Notes: a model not told the origin generated them from the letters alone. A DNA stretch of 44,329 nt from Chloroflexota bacterium (GCA_021783595.1 JAJXTS010000004.1:1-44329), one strand, 5' to 3'. Numbered from the stretch's first letter, positions 17,644 to 28,489 are shown. A program made the numbers and translations.

Positions 17644-19670
17644 CAGCCGCCGCCGCCTGCCTCCCGCCCGCGATCGCAGCCCTGCTCGCCCTCGCGCTGG
17701 TGGCTGCGGTGCTGCCGGCGGGGACACGCGCGCGATCCGTCAGCTACGGCGCGGCGGCGGCGGCATCGGCCGTCATGGTGGCGCTGTCCCTCGCGGTCCT
17801 GGCGGGCGCGGCGCCGGTCGCCTTCTCGTGGGGTGCCGTCCTGGGCTTCTCCCTCATCGACGTCCGGATCGACAGCCTGGGCGCCGTCTTCGTCCTCATG
17901 CTCGGGCTCGTGGGCACCGTCGCGTCCGTGTACGCCATCGGCTACGCACCGCACCCGGACGCCAGCGGCGCCCACGACGCGCCGGTCCGCTGGGCGGATC
18001 CGGTCCTGGCCGCCTATCCCGTGTTCCTGGGCAGCATGTTCCTCGTGTTCGGCGCGGCGGACCTCGTGGCGTTCCTCATCGCATGGGAGGCCATGGCCGT
18101 GGCGTCCGCGGCGCTCGTGGTGGGCGGGCGGCCGACGCCCGGCCAGGCGCGGGCCGGCTACCTCTACCTCGTCCTCACGCACCTCGCGACCGGCGCCCTC
18201 GTGGTGGCGTTCGCCGTTGCGGCGGCCGCCGGCGGCACGGCCCTCGACGGTCTGCCGGCCGTCGCGCGCTCCATGTCCGGCCCGACGCGGGACCTGCTGT
18301 TCGTGCTGCTCGCCGTGGGGTTCGCGACCAAGGCCGGCGCCGTGCCGCTGCACGTCTGGCTGCCCCGCGCCCATCCCGTCGCGCCCTCGCCCGTGTCGGC
18401 CCTGATGTCGGGCGTCATGGTGAAGGCCGGGATCTACGGGCTGGTCCGGTTCGTGCTGGTCGGTCTCGGGCCGGGACCCGAGTGGTGGGGCATGGTGGTG
18501 CTGGCGATCGGCACCGTGTCGGCGGTCCTTGGGGTGCTGTACGCGCTGATGGAGCACGATCTCAAGCGGCTCCTGGCCTACTCGACCATCGAGAATGTCG
18601 GGATCGTCCTGATCGGCGTGGGCACGGCGATGCTGGCCCAGGCGGCCGGCCTGCCTAGCCTTGCGACGCTCGCTCTCGCGGCGGCCCTGCTGCACGCCCT
18701 GAACCACGCGGCGATCAAGGGGCTGCTGTTCATGGCTGCGGGCTCCATCGCGCAGGCGGCCGGGACCCGCGACCTCAACCGGCTCGGCGGCCTGTGGCGC
18801 GGCATGCCCGTGACCGCCCTCGCGTTCGGCGTCGGCGCGGCGGCGATGGCCGGGGTGCCGCTGCTGGGCGGCTTCGCCGGCGAGTGGCTCACCTTCCAGG
18901 CGCTGCTCGGCGTGGCCGCGTCGGGCGGCGTGTCGGCGGAGGTTCGCTCCGTGCTGCTCCTGGCCGCGGGCGGGCTCGCCCTGGCCGCGGCGCTCGCCCT
19001 GGCGACCTTCGTCAAGGCGACGGGGACCGGCTTCCTCGCGCTTCCCCGCAGCCAGCCGGCGGCGCTCGCCCGCGAACCGGCGCGAGCGATGGTCTGGGCG
19101 ACGGCCGCCCTCGCCGGGGTGTGCGTCGCGATGGGCCTCGCCGCGGCGCCGATCGCCGGGGTGCTGGCGGGAGCTGCCGGGCCGCTGCTCGGCGTCCTGG
19201 GCGGCGCCGAGCCGGCCGGGCTCGTGCTGGGCGGGCCCGGCGGCGCGGGCTACGGACCCCTGGCGGTCGCCGTCGTGCTCGGCGTGGTGTTCGCCGTCGT
19301 CGGGCTGGCCGGTCGTCGGGGCCGTTCCGTCCGGCGTGTCCCGACCTGGACGTGCGGCATCTCGCCGGAGCCGTCGTTCGAGTACACGGCCACCGGCTAC
19401 GCCAAGCTGCTCCGCCTGTACTTCGGGCCGGTCCTCCGCCCGCAGCGCGAGGTCGAGGTGGAGCTCCATCCCGGCACGCCGTTCCCGCGCGCGGTGAGAT
19501 ACCGCGGCGGCGCCCGCCACCTGATCGACGAGCGCCTGTACGTGCCGCTGCACCGGGCGGCCGTGGCGGCCGCGCAGCTCGCCCGCCGGATTCAGAACGG
19601 CAGCCTCCAGCTGTATCTCGCCTACACCGTGATCGCGCTGGTGGTCCTCCTGCTGGTGGCGCGGCCATGA
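17634..19670 (+). CDS. hyfB: Hydrogenase-4 subunit B, NuoL/M/N-type proton-translocating subunit
   Basis: 678 aa, about fifteen membrane helices. The antiporter-like core is clear: WEAMAVASAALVV, FATKAGAVPLHVWLPRAHP (the conserved lysine and HxWLxxAH motif), and LKRLLAYSTIENVGIV. The C-terminal cytosolic stretch, TWTCGISPEPSFEYTATGYAKL with a final membrane helix, is specific to the HyfB/HycC branch. It is expected to pump protons across the membrane, coupled to electron flow between the ferredoxin-type input and the [NiFe] site. First large gene of the operon; its stop overlaps hyfC as ATGA. Confidence 0.95.
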   Translation: MDLTAAAACLPPAIAALLALALVAAVLPAGTRARSVSYGAAAAASAVMVALSLAVLAGAAPVAFSWGAVLGFSLIDVRIDSLGAVFVLMLGLVGTVASVYAIGYAPHPDASGAHDAPVRWADPVLAAYPVFLGSMFLVFGAADLVAFLIAWEAMAVASAALVVGGRPTPGQARAGYLYLVLTHLATGALVVAFAVAAAAGGTALDGLPAVARSMSGPTRDLLFVLLAVGFATKAGAVPLHVWLPRAHPVAPSPVSALMSGVMVKAGIYGLVRFVLVGLGPGPEWWGMVVLAIGTVSAVLGVLYALMEHDLKRLLAYSTIENVGIVLIGVGTAMLAQAAGLPSLATLALAAALLHALNHAAIKGLLFMAAGSIAQAAGTRDLNRLGGLWRGMPVTALAFGVGAAAMAGVPLLGGFAGEWLTFQALLGVAASGGVSAEVRSVLLLAAGGLALAAALALATFVKATGTGFLALPRSQPAALAREPARAMVWATAALAGVCVAMGLAAAPIAGVLAGAAGPLLGVLGGAEPAGLVLGGPGGAGYGPLAVAVVLGVVFAVVGLAGRRGRSVRRVPTWTCGISPEPSFEYTATGYAKLLRLYFGPVLRPQREVEVELHPGTPFPRAVRYRGGARHLIDERLYVPLHRAAVAAAQLARRIQNGSLQLYLAYTVIALVVLLLVARP

Positions 19671-20623
19671 CGTGGGACGCAGCCTCGCTCCTCCTCGGGC
19701 TGACCCAGACGGCGCTCGCCCTGGCCATCGCCCCGCTCCTGCTGGGGGTGGCCAAGCGCGTCAAGGCGCGTCTTGGCTACCGGACCGGCGCGCCGCTGCT
19801 CCAGCCCTACCGGGATCTCGCCAAGTGGTGGCGCAAGACCCCCGTGGAGAGCGAGGCGTCGAGCGCGGTGACCGCCTGGGCGCCCGCCGCAGTGGTGGCC
19901 GCGATCGTCACCGCGACGCTGCTCGTGCCGCTGGTGGGGGAGCGCCCGCTGCTGGGCGGCTCGGGCGACTTCCTGGTCGTCGTCGGGCTGCTCGCCGGCG
20001 CCCGGTTCCTCATGGCCCTGCTTGCCCTCGACGCGGGCAGCGCCTTCGGCGGCATGGGCAGCAGCCGCGAGGTGGCGATCGCCGCGCTCGTGGAGCCCGC
20101 GCTGCTGCTCGCGCTCGCCGTGGCCGCCGTCGCGGTCGGGAGCACCGACCTCGCGGTCATCGCCGGCGCCGGCGTGGCGCGCGGTCTCGCCTGGCTCACC
20201 CCGTCGCTGCTGCTTGGCGCCGCGGCGTTCGCGCTGGCGGCCGTCGCCGAGACGGGCCACGAGCCGTTCGACAACCCCGACACGCACCTTGAGCTCACGA
20301 TGGTCCACGAGGGGATGCTGCTGGAGGCGTCCGGGCCCCGGCTGGCGATGCTCGCGTACGCCGCGCAGCTGCGCCTCGTCGTGGTGGCATCGCTGTTCGC
20401 GGCCGCGTTCTTCCCGTTCGGCATGACCGTCGCGCTCACGCCGCTGTCGGTCGCCGTCGCGCTCGCCGCCGCGGTCGCCAAGCTGCTCGCCGCGGCCGTC
20501 GCGCTGGCGCTCCTCGACGCCGGGCTCGCGAAGCTTCGGATCCTGGCGCTGCCGGGCCTGCTCGGGTTCGCCTCCACGCTGGCCGTGATCGGGCTCGCTG
20601 CCCGCCTTTGGCTGCCGGCATGA
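19667..20623 (+). CDS. hyfC: Hydrogenase-4 subunit C, NuoH-like
   Basis: 318 aa with about eight transmembrane helices. The NuoH family signatures are present: a YRDLAKWW segment after helix 1, and an acidic loop, AETGHEPFDNPDTHLELTMV, that links the quinone-type cavity to the hydrogenase arm in this superfamily. It anchors the hydrophilic large and small subunits to the antiporter-like subunits. Overlaps hyfB and hyfE by ATGA. Confidence 0.95.
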   Translation: MTWDAASLLLGLTQTALALAIAPLLLGVAKRVKARLGYRTGAPLLQPYRDLAKWWRKTPVESEASSAVTAWAPAAVVAAIVTATLLVPLVGERPLLGGSGDFLVVVGLLAGARFLMALLALDAGSAFGGMGSSREVAIAALVEPALLLALAVAAVAVGSTDLAVIAGAGVARGLAWLTPSLLLGAAAFALAAVAETGHEPFDNPDTHLELTMVHEGMLLEASGPRLAMLAYAAQLRLVVVASLFAAAFFPFGMTVALTPLSVAVALAAAVAKLLAAAVALALLDAGLAKLRILALPGLLGFASTLAVIGLAARLWLPA

Positions 20624-21285
20624 TTCTCGACCCGAGCACCGCCTCGCAGCTCGTGGACGCGGTCGCCGCGGCGGTCGTGGTCCTGGGCATCGGCATCGCC
20701 TCCACGCGGTCGCTCGGCCGGATGATCTGGGTGACGGCCGCCCAGTCCGCGCTGGTGGGCGCCGCCGCGCTCGTCGTGGCGGCCGCGACCGGGGCCGCCC
20801 ACCTGGCGCTTGGCGGCGTGCTGGCGATCGGCGTCAAGGGCGTCGTGGTGCCCCTGGTGCTGGGGTCCATCCTGCGGCGGTCCTCGGTGCGTCAGGAGCG
20901 CCGCCCGGTCGTGGCGCCCCGCGTCACGTTCGTGCTGGCCGTGGTCATCGTGTTCGTCGCCACCGCCGCCACCCACGACGTCCGGCTGCCCGTGGCGCTC
21001 GACGCCGCCCGTGCGCTGCCCGCGGCCATCAGCACGCTGCTCACGGGGCTGCTGATCGTCATGACCCGGCGCAAGACGCTGTCGCTCGTGGTGGGGCTGC
21101 TGGTGTTCGAGAACGGGATCGCGCTGGCCGCGTTCTCGCTCGTGTACGCCATGCCGATCGTGGTGGAGCTGGGCGTCCTGTTCGACCTGCTCATCGCCGT
21201 TGTCGTGGCGTGGGTGTACTCGCGCCGGATGCTCGACGTGCTCGGCACGCTGTCCACCGACGAGCTGCGGAACCTGCGCGGATGA
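20620..21285 (+). CDS. hyfE: Hydrogenase-4 subunit E
   Basis: 221 aa from ATG 20620, which overlaps the hyfC stop; the ORF-track start at 20608 lies within hyfC. Six or seven membrane helices; the C-terminal half resembles NuoK (SLVVGLLVFENGIALAAFSLVYAMP, with the buried glutamate in FENG). HyfE is the membrane subunit that distinguishes Hyf from Hyc complexes and adds to the proton path. It overlaps hyfF. Confidence 0.93.
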   Translation: MILDPSTASQLVDAVAAAVVVLGIGIASTRSLGRMIWVTAAQSALVGAAALVVAAATGAAHLALGGVLAIGVKGVVVPLVLGSILRRSSVRQERRPVVAPRVTFVLAVVIVFVATAATHDVRLPVALDAARALPAAISTLLTGLLIVMTRRKTLSLVVGLLVFENGIALAAFSLVYAMPIVVELGVLFDLLIAVVVAWVYSRRMLDVLGTLSTDELRNLRG

Positions 21286-22769
21286 CCGAGCTGCTGACCC
21301 TGGCCATCGCGCTGGCGCCCGTCCTCGGGGCCCTCGCGGCGTGGTCCGCCGGGAAGGGGGGCAGGGCGCGCCTGGCGATGGGCATCGGCATCACCGCGAC
21401 CGGCACCTCCATGGCCGCGGCCGCGGCGCTCGGGGCATGGGTCTTCGCCGCGGGGACCGAGACCGCGTTCTCCGGGCTGGTGACCGTGGACGCACTGGGC
21501 GCGTACATGCTGCTGCTGGTGGCTGCCGTGGCCGCCATCGCGTTGGCGGCGTCGCCCGGGTACCTGGCGCGCCATCGGGCCGACGGCACCCTGCCGCCGC
21601 TCGAGGAGGGAACCTACTGGGCGCTGCTCGCGCTGTTCGCGGGCGGGCTCGCGACGGTGCCGCTGGTCGACAATCTGGGCCTCGTCTGGGTGGGGATCGA
21701 GGCGACGACCGCGGTGTCCGCGCTGCTGGTCGGCTTCACGCGGTCGCCGCGCGCGATCGAGGCGGCCTGGAAGTACCTGATCCTCGGGTCGATCGGGATC
21801 GGCTTCGCGCTGCTCGGCACGATGCTCCTGTTCGCCGCCGCGGGCCCGGCCGCGGACGCCGGCAACGCCCTCGCCTGGACCGAGCTGGGCCGGTCCGCGG
21901 CGAGCCTGGACCCGGAACTGCTGCGCCTGGCGTTCGTGTTCGCGCTCGTCGGCTACGGGACCAAGGCGGGTCTCGCGCCCTTCCACACGTGGCTCCCCGA
22001 CGCCCACAGCCAGGCGCCCGCCCCGATCTCCGCGCTGCTCTCGGGGGCCGGTCTGGCGGTGGCCCTGTACGCGCTGGCGCGGTTCCACCACATCGTCGCG
22101 ACGGCGCTCGGCCCCGGCTTCTCGGGGACGCTCCTGGTCGCCTTCGGCCTGCTCAGCCTGGCCGTGGCCCTGCCGTTCATCGTGGCGCAGGGAGACCTCA
22201 AGCGGCTCCTCGCGTACTCGTCCATCGAGCACCTCGGGCTCGCCACGCTCGCCCTCGGGTTCGGCGGCCGCCTGGCCCTGGCCGGCCTCGCGCTCCACCT
22301 GTTCTGCCACGGGCTCGCCAAGGCGTCCGCGTTCGTCGCGGCCGGCCGGCTCGTCGAGGAGGCGGGCAGCCACCGCATCGGCCGGCTCCGCGGCAGCCTG
22401 ACCCGATCGCCCGCGGCGGCGCGCGCGCTGGTCGTCGCGTCCCTGATGCTGTCGGGCCTGCCGCCGTCGGGCATCTTCGTGGCCGAGCTGGCGATCCTGT
22501 TCGGCGGGGTGGCCGCTGGCTGGGCGCTGGCCGCGGCCGTGGCGGCCGTGCTGCTGGCGCTCGCCGTGGCGGGGCTGCTGTTCCACGTGGCGCGGGTGGC
22601 GGTCGGACCCAACCGCGCGCGCGGGCCGCGAGTCTCCATCCGCGCCCGGACGGCGCTGGCGCTGGCGGCACCGCTGGCGCTGGTGGCGGCAGCGGGCCTG
22701 TGGACGCCGTCGCCGGTGGCGGCCGCCATCGCGCAGATCGTGGCCGTCCTCGGAGGCGGCCATGGATGA
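21282..22769 (+). CDS. hyfF: Hydrogenase-4 subunit F, NuoL/N-type antiporter-like subunit
   Basis: 495 aa with about fourteen membrane helices. Core motifs are FALVGYGTKAGLAPFHTWLPDAHS, LLSGAGLAVALYALARFHHI and LKRLLAYSSIEHLGLATLALG, matching HyfF. It is a second antiporter-like proton channel next to HyfB, so the complex has at least two putative pumping subunits. Overlaps hyfE (ATGA) and hyfG (8 bases). Confidence 0.94.
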   Translation: MTELLTLAIALAPVLGALAAWSAGKGGRARLAMGIGITATGTSMAAAAALGAWVFAAGTETAFSGLVTVDALGAYMLLLVAAVAAIALAASPGYLARHRADGTLPPLEEGTYWALLALFAGGLATVPLVDNLGLVWVGIEATTAVSALLVGFTRSPRAIEAAWKYLILGSIGIGFALLGTMLLFAAAGPAADAGNALAWTELGRSAASLDPELLRLAFVFALVGYGTKAGLAPFHTWLPDAHSQAPAPISALLSGAGLAVALYALARFHHIVATALGPGFSGTLLVAFGLLSLAVALPFIVAQGDLKRLLAYSSIEHLGLATLALGFGGRLALAGLALHLFCHGLAKASAFVAAGRLVEEAGSHRIGRLRGSLTRSPAAARALVVASLMLSGLPPSGIFVAELAILFGGVAAGWALAAAVAAVLLALAVAGLLFHVARVAVGPNRARGPRVSIRARTALALAAPLALVAAAGLWTPSPVAAAIAQIVAVLGGGHG

Positions 22770-24279
22770 GACGAGGGCCGGCGCGTGCGCGCAGGTGCCG
22801 GCGAGCGGCTTGGCCGAGGCGGTGGGCAGGAGCGTTGCGGCAGGCGGCCGGTACGCCATGCTGGTCGGTCTCGACGAGCGCTCGCTGGGCGGCGCAGGGC
22901 TCGGCCTGGAGGCGGTCCTCGTTGGCCCCGGCGGCGACCTGGAGCGGATCCGGGCGGCGGTGCCGCTGGACGCGACGGGCTACCCCTCGATCACGCCCCT
23001 CGTGCCGGCCGCCCACTGGGACGAGCGCGAGGCGCGCGACCTGCTGGGCACCGTCCCGGTCGGCCATCCGGACCCGCGGCGGCTCGTGCTTCACGAGCGT
23101 TGGCCGCGCGGCTACCACCCGCTGCGCAAGGACGTGCCCGTCGGGGCGCGGCCGCCGCTCGCGGACCGTCGCTTCGCGCCGTTCGAGGTGCACGGGGAGG
23201 GGACGTACGCGCTGCCGGTCGGGCCGATCCACGCGGGGATCATCGAGCCCGGCCACTTCCGCTTCTCCGCCATCGGGGAGCGCGTGCTGCACCTCGACCC
23301 GCGTCTGTTCTTCGCCCACCGCGGCCTCGAGAAACTGGCGGAGGGGCGGCCGCTGGCCGGGGCGACGCCGCTCATCGAGCGGGCCTGCGGCGTGTGCGGG
23401 GTGGCGCACGGCGTTGCCTGGGCCAGCGCGGTCGAGGCGCTCACCGGCACCCGGGCCCCGGCCCGTGCCGCATGGGCGCGGGTCCTGCTGGCCGAGCTCG
23501 AGAGGCTCTACAACCACGTCGGCGATCTCGGGAGCATCTGCGCCGGGATCGGTTTCGGGTCCGGCGCGGCGCGCCTGGGGCTGCTTCGGGAGCGCCTGGT
23601 GCGGGCGAACGACGCGCTCGTCGGGCACCGCTACCTCGCGGGGATCGTCGTTCCGGGCGGGCTCGGCCGGCCGCTGGACGCCGCCGCCCTGGCCGCGCTG
23701 CCCGGCCTCGTCGCCGACATCGAGGCCCAGGTGGCCGCCGCGGTGCGGTCGATCGTCCGCTCGGACGGCGTGATGGCCCGCCTCCGGACCACCGGCGCGG
23801 TCCCGGCCGAGACGGCAGCGGCGCTCGGGGCGACCGGCGTCGCCGCGCGGGCCAGCGGGATCGATGCCGACCTGCGTCGCGACCGCCCCTACGCCGCGTA
23901 CGCCGAGCTCGACGTGTCGGTGGCCACCGCCGCCTCGGGCGACGTCGCGGCGCGCTTCCACGTCCGGGCGCAGGAGGCGGCCGCGTCCGCTCGGCTGGTG
24001 GTCGAGGCCGCTCGCAGGCTGCCCGTCGGCGAGGATCGGGTGCCGCTCGGTGAGGCTCGTGCCGGCGAGGTTGCGATCGCGGGTGTCGAGGGGCCGCGGG
24101 GCGCGTCCTGGCTGTGGCTGCGGGCGGGTGACGCCGGGACCGTGGACCGCGTCCGGCTGCGCTCGGCGTCGTTCGCCAACTGGCCCCTGGTGGCGGCCGC
24201 CATGCCCGGCAACGTGGTGCCCGACTTCCCGCTCATCAACAAGAGCTTCGAGCTCTGCTACGCCTGCACGGACCGCTGA
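22762..24279 (+). CDS. hyfG: Group 4 [NiFe] hydrogenase large subunit (NuoC-NuoD fusion), without C-terminal extension
   Basis: 505 aa. Residues about 1-150 are NuoC-like (30-kDa subunit: HWDEREARDLLGTVPVGHPD, RGYHPLRKD); residues about 160-505 are the catalytic NuoD-like domain. The proximal motif RACGVCGVAHG (Cys209, Cys212) and the distal CYAC (Cys499, Cys502) supply all four cysteine ligands of the Ni-Fe site, so this is a real hydrogenase and not a complex I relative that has lost the metal. The protein ends CYACTDR with the stop directly after Arg. In HycE-type enzymes cleavage occurs after this Arg and removes about 30 residues; here there is nothing to cut, as reported for CooH-type large subunits. 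The Asp-Pro before the distal cysteine is replaced by Glu-Leu. Confidence 0.95.
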   Translation: MDETRAGACAQVPASGLAEAVGRSVAAGGRYAMLVGLDERSLGGAGLGLEAVLVGPGGDLERIRAAVPLDATGYPSITPLVPAAHWDEREARDLLGTVPVGHPDPRRLVLHERWPRGYHPLRKDVPVGARPPLADRRFAPFEVHGEGTYALPVGPIHAGIIEPGHFRFSAIGERVLHLDPRLFFAHRGLEKLAEGRPLAGATPLIERACGVCGVAHGVAWASAVEALTGTRAPARAAWARVLLAELERLYNHVGDLGSICAGIGFGSGAARLGLLRERLVRANDALVGHRYLAGIVVPGGLGRPLDAAALAALPGLVADIEAQVAAAVRSIVRSDGVMARLRTTGAVPAETAAALGATGVAARASGIDADLRRDRPYAAYAELDVSVATAASGDVAARFHVRAQEAAASARLVVEAARRLPVGEDRVPLGEARAGEVAIAGVEGPRGASWLWLRAGDAGTVDRVRLRSASFANWPLVAAAMPGNVVPDFPLINKSFELCYACTDR

Positions 24280-24281
24280 CC

Positions 24282-25112
24282 ATGCCCTTCGACGTGCTCG
24301 ACCGCTACCTGCGACCGCTTCGCCACGGCCGCGCCACCAGCCGCTATCCCGCCGAGGCGCCGGACCTGTCGCCGGCGTCGCGCGGGCTGCCGGCCCTCGA
24401 CGCGGCAGCGTGCGACCGGAGCGGCTCGTGCGCGGCCGTCTGCCCGACGGGCGCGATCAAGCTGGAGTCGGACGGCTGGCGGCTCGATGCGGGCTCCTGC
24501 CTGCTGTGCGACGCCTGCGTCGCGGCCTGCCCGACCGGCGCGCTGGGCCACACCGGCGAGATCGAGCTGGCGACCCGTCGCCGGAGCGACCTGGTGGTGC
24601 TGGGCGAGCCGCCCTGGGCCGTCGAGGGGGGCGCCGCCGGCAAAGCCCTCGCCGAGGCGAGAGCCCTGGCCGACGCGAACGCCCTCGCCACCGCGATCGA
24701 CCGTCGCCTGGGCCGGTCGCTCCACGTCCGCCACCTCGACGCCGGCTCCTGCAACGGGTGCGACTGGGAGATGAGCGCCCTGCTCAACCCGTACCACGAC
24801 GTCACGCGGTTCGGCGTGGACTTCGTGGCCTCGCCGCGCCACGCGGACGTGCTCCTGGTGACGGGCACGATGACCCGCAACCTCGAGGAGGCCGCGGTGC
24901 GGACGTACGAGGCCATGCCGGAGCCGCGGCTGGTCGTGGCGGTTGGCGCCTGCGCCATCGGCGGCGGGGTCTTCGCCGGCAGCTACGCCGGGCGGGACGG
25001 CATCGGCGAGGTGCTGCCGGCGGACGTGCTCATCCCGGGCTGCCCGCCGCGCCCGGAGGCGCTGATCCAGGGCCTGCTGCTGCTTGCCGACCGCTGGGTC
25101 CCGCGCGGGTAG
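24282..25112 (+). CDS. hyfI: Hydrogenase small subunit HyfI fused to an N-terminal two-cluster ferredoxin (HyfH-like)
   Basis: 276 aa. Residues about 40-90 hold two 4Fe-4S sets (CDRSGSCAAVCPTGAI and CLLCDACVAACPTGAL), the job of the separate HyfH/HycF protein in E. coli. The first set has its leading cysteine in a slightly altered spacing. Residues about 140-276 are the NuoB-type small subunit with the proximal cluster cysteines in SCNGCDWE, GACAIGG and GCPPRPE. Electrons would pass from a soluble donor, likely ferredoxin, through the three clusters to the Ni-Fe site in HyfG. Two bases separate it from hyfG. Last gene of the operon; no HyfA, HyfD, HyfJ or formate dehydrogenase follows. Confidence 0.92.
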   Translation: MPFDVLDRYLRPLRHGRATSRYPAEAPDLSPASRGLPALDAAACDRSGSCAAVCPTGAIKLESDGWRLDAGSCLLCDACVAACPTGALGHTGEIELATRRRSDLVVLGEPPWAVEGGAAGKALAEARALADANALATAIDRRLGRSLHVRHLDAGSCNGCDWEMSALLNPYHDVTRFGVDFVASPRHADVLLVTGTMTRNLEEAAVRTYEAMPEPRLVVAVGACAIGGGVFAGSYAGRDGIGEVLPADVLIPGCPPRPEALIQGLLLLADRWVPRG

Positions 25113-25220
25113 ACCCCCGGCCACGCCCCGGCGCCCGCGGCCCCGGCCGGTGGCGACCCCATCCGGCCAGGAGTGCGAAACTGGCGGCCGGCCCCGCCGC
25201 CTCCCCGTCCCAGTCCGCAG

Positions 25221-26858
25221 GTGACCGTGTCCCGCAGCGTCCGACTCCGGCCCTGGCAGCACGCCGCCCTGGCGCGCTTCGCCGCCGCCGAGCACCCCGA
25301 CTTCCTGGCCGTCGCCACGCCCGGAGCCGGCAAGACGACGTTCGCGCTGGCGGCCCTGCGGACATCGCTGGCCAAGCGGCCGGGCCGGGTTGTGGTGGTG
25401 GCGCCGACCGCGCACCTCAAGGTCCAGTGGGCGAGCGCCGCCGCGGGGCTCGGCCTGCACCTGGACCCGGCCTGGTCGCCCGCCGACGGGCCGATGCCGC
25501 CCGACATGCACGGCATCGTCACGAGCTACCAGCAGGTGGCGCTGTCCGCCGACGCGATCCGGGCCCAGGCGGCGGGCGCCCACGTCGTCCTCGACGAGGT
25601 CCACCACGCCGGCGAGGACCAGGCGTGGGGCGACGCGCTCCGGCACGCGTTCGCCACCACGCACCGCCGGATCTCGCTCTCGGGCACGCCGTTCCGCTCG
25701 GACACGCGGGCCATCCCGTTCGTGCGCTACGTGGCCGACGAGGCCGTCCCCGACTTCGAGTACGGCTACGGCGACGCCCTCCGCGACGGCCGCGTGGTGC
25801 GCCCCGTGTACTTCCCGCGGACCGGCGGCGAGATGGAGTGGAGCGCGCCCGACGGCGTCGTCCACCAGGCGACCTTCGACGACCCGCTCGCCAACCAGCT
25901 GGCGAACCAGCGGCTGCGGACCGCGCTCTCCATCGAGGGCGACTGGCTGCCGTCGGTCCTGCGCGAGGCTGTCGCCCGTCTCGAGATCGTCCGGCGGCAG
26001 CAACCGGACGCGGGCGGCCTCGTCATCGCCATGGACCAGGACCACGCCCGGGGGATCGCGCAGCTGCTGCGCAGGGAGATCGGCGCGCCGGCCACGGTGG
26101 TCACCTCGGACGATCCGGACGCGTCCGAGAAGATCGCCGCGTTCGCCGTGGGCAGGGACCCCTGGCTGGTGGCCGTGCGGATGGTGAGCGAGGGCGTGGA
26201 CATCCCGCGCCTGCGGGTGGGCGTCTACGCGACCACCGTGACCACGGACCTGTTCTTCCGCCAGGCCGTGGGCCGCTTCGTGCGCTGGGTTCCCGGCGTG
26301 CGCGACCAGCGCGCCTGGCTGTTCATTCCCGACGATCCTCGGCTCCGGGTCAGGGCCGCGGAGATCGCCGAGCAGCGCCGGCACTCGCTGCGGCGGCCGG
26401 TCCACCCCGGCGAGGAGGACGATCCGGAGGAGCAGCGCCGGGCCGCTGCCGCCGAGCTGGCGGCTGGCGAGCAGCTCTCGCTGTTCGCCGCGCTGTCCGC
26501 GGTGGCCGTGGGCGACGCGTCCGCGGGCGAGGCGTGGAGCGAGCCCCTCCCGGGCGACTGGGATTCGGGCGAGGACCCGACGATCGAGCTGGAGCTCGGG
26601 CCGCCCCCGCCGCTCGTCGCGCCGCCGGCCGGCCTGCCGATGGACGGGGCGACGCGCCGGGCCGCGAAGGACCGGCTGAGGGTGGCCAACGCCGAGGCAG
26701 CCAAGGACATCGCGCGCTGGTCGGGGCTGACCTACGCGGCGGTGAACCTGGAGCTGAACCGCAACTCCGGCATCCGTCGCGTGACCGAGGCCACCGAGGC
26801 CGAGCTGGTGGGGCGTCTCCAGGCGGCGCGCCGCTGGCAGTGGCGACTGGGGAAGTAG
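25221..26858 (+). CDS. DEAD/DEAH-box helicase (superfamily 2)
   Basis: About 545 aa from GTG 25221 (begins VTVSRSVRLRPWQ); GTG 25173 would add 16 proline-rich residues, and neither has a strong ribosome binding site. Motif Q-like RLRPWQHAALARF is followed by Walker A ATPGAGKT, motif II DEVHH, motif III SGTPFRSD, and in the second RecA domain motif V around SEGVDIPRL and motif VI QAVGRFVRW. The C-terminal 150 residues are unique, with a lysine/arginine-rich end. This architecture matches RAD3/UvrB-like DNA or RNA helicases of unknown role common in Chloroflexota and Actinobacteria. It stands apart from the hydrogenase operon and ends at a terminator shared with the convergent permease gene. 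Confidence 0.9.
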   Translation: MTVSRSVRLRPWQHAALARFAAAEHPDFLAVATPGAGKTTFALAALRTSLAKRPGRVVVVAPTAHLKVQWASAAAGLGLHLDPAWSPADGPMPPDMHGIVTSYQQVALSADAIRAQAAGAHVVLDEVHHAGEDQAWGDALRHAFATTHRRISLSGTPFRSDTRAIPFVRYVADEAVPDFEYGYGDALRDGRVVRPVYFPRTGGEMEWSAPDGVVHQATFDDPLANQLANQRLRTALSIEGDWLPSVLREAVARLEIVRRQQPDAGGLVIAMDQDHARGIAQLLRREIGAPATVVTSDDPDASEKIAAFAVGRDPWLVAVRMVSEGVDIPRLRVGVYATTVTTDLFFRQAVGRFVRWVPGVRDQRAWLFIPDDPRLRVRAAEIAEQRRHSLRRPVHPGEEDDPEEQRRAAAAELAAGEQLSLFAALSAVAVGDASAGEAWSEPLPGDWDSGEDPTIELELGPPPPLVAPPAGLPMDGATRRAAKDRLRVANAEAAKDIARWSGLTYAAVNLELNRNSGIRRVTEATEAELVGRLQAARRWQWRLGK

Positions 26859-26882
26859 CCCGCCCGGCTCAAGCGGACATGA

Positions 26883-26912
26883 CGAGGCCCCCCCGTTGCC
26901 GGAGGGGCCTCG
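26883..26912. terminator. Bidirectional terminator hairpin
   Basis: CGAGGCCCC and GGGGCCTCG form a perfect 9-bp stem with a 12-base loop, 24 bases after the helicase stop and 26 bases from the stop of the convergent permease gene. No long T-run, as is common at this GC content. Confidence 0.75.
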
Positions 26913-26938
26913 AATCGCGCCAGGGCGGACCGGCGGGG

Positions 26939-28489
<1,551 letters not shown>

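Noticed and set aside
17634-25112. Complex I (nuo) or an Ehr-type complex lacking the metal site
   Set aside because: The large subunit keeps both CxxC pairs, and HyfE and the HyfB C-terminal signature are present, which fit a true group 4 hydrogenase.
17634-25112. Formate hydrogenlyase
   Set aside because: No formate dehydrogenase, HycB-like or formate channel gene accompanies the operon in the window.
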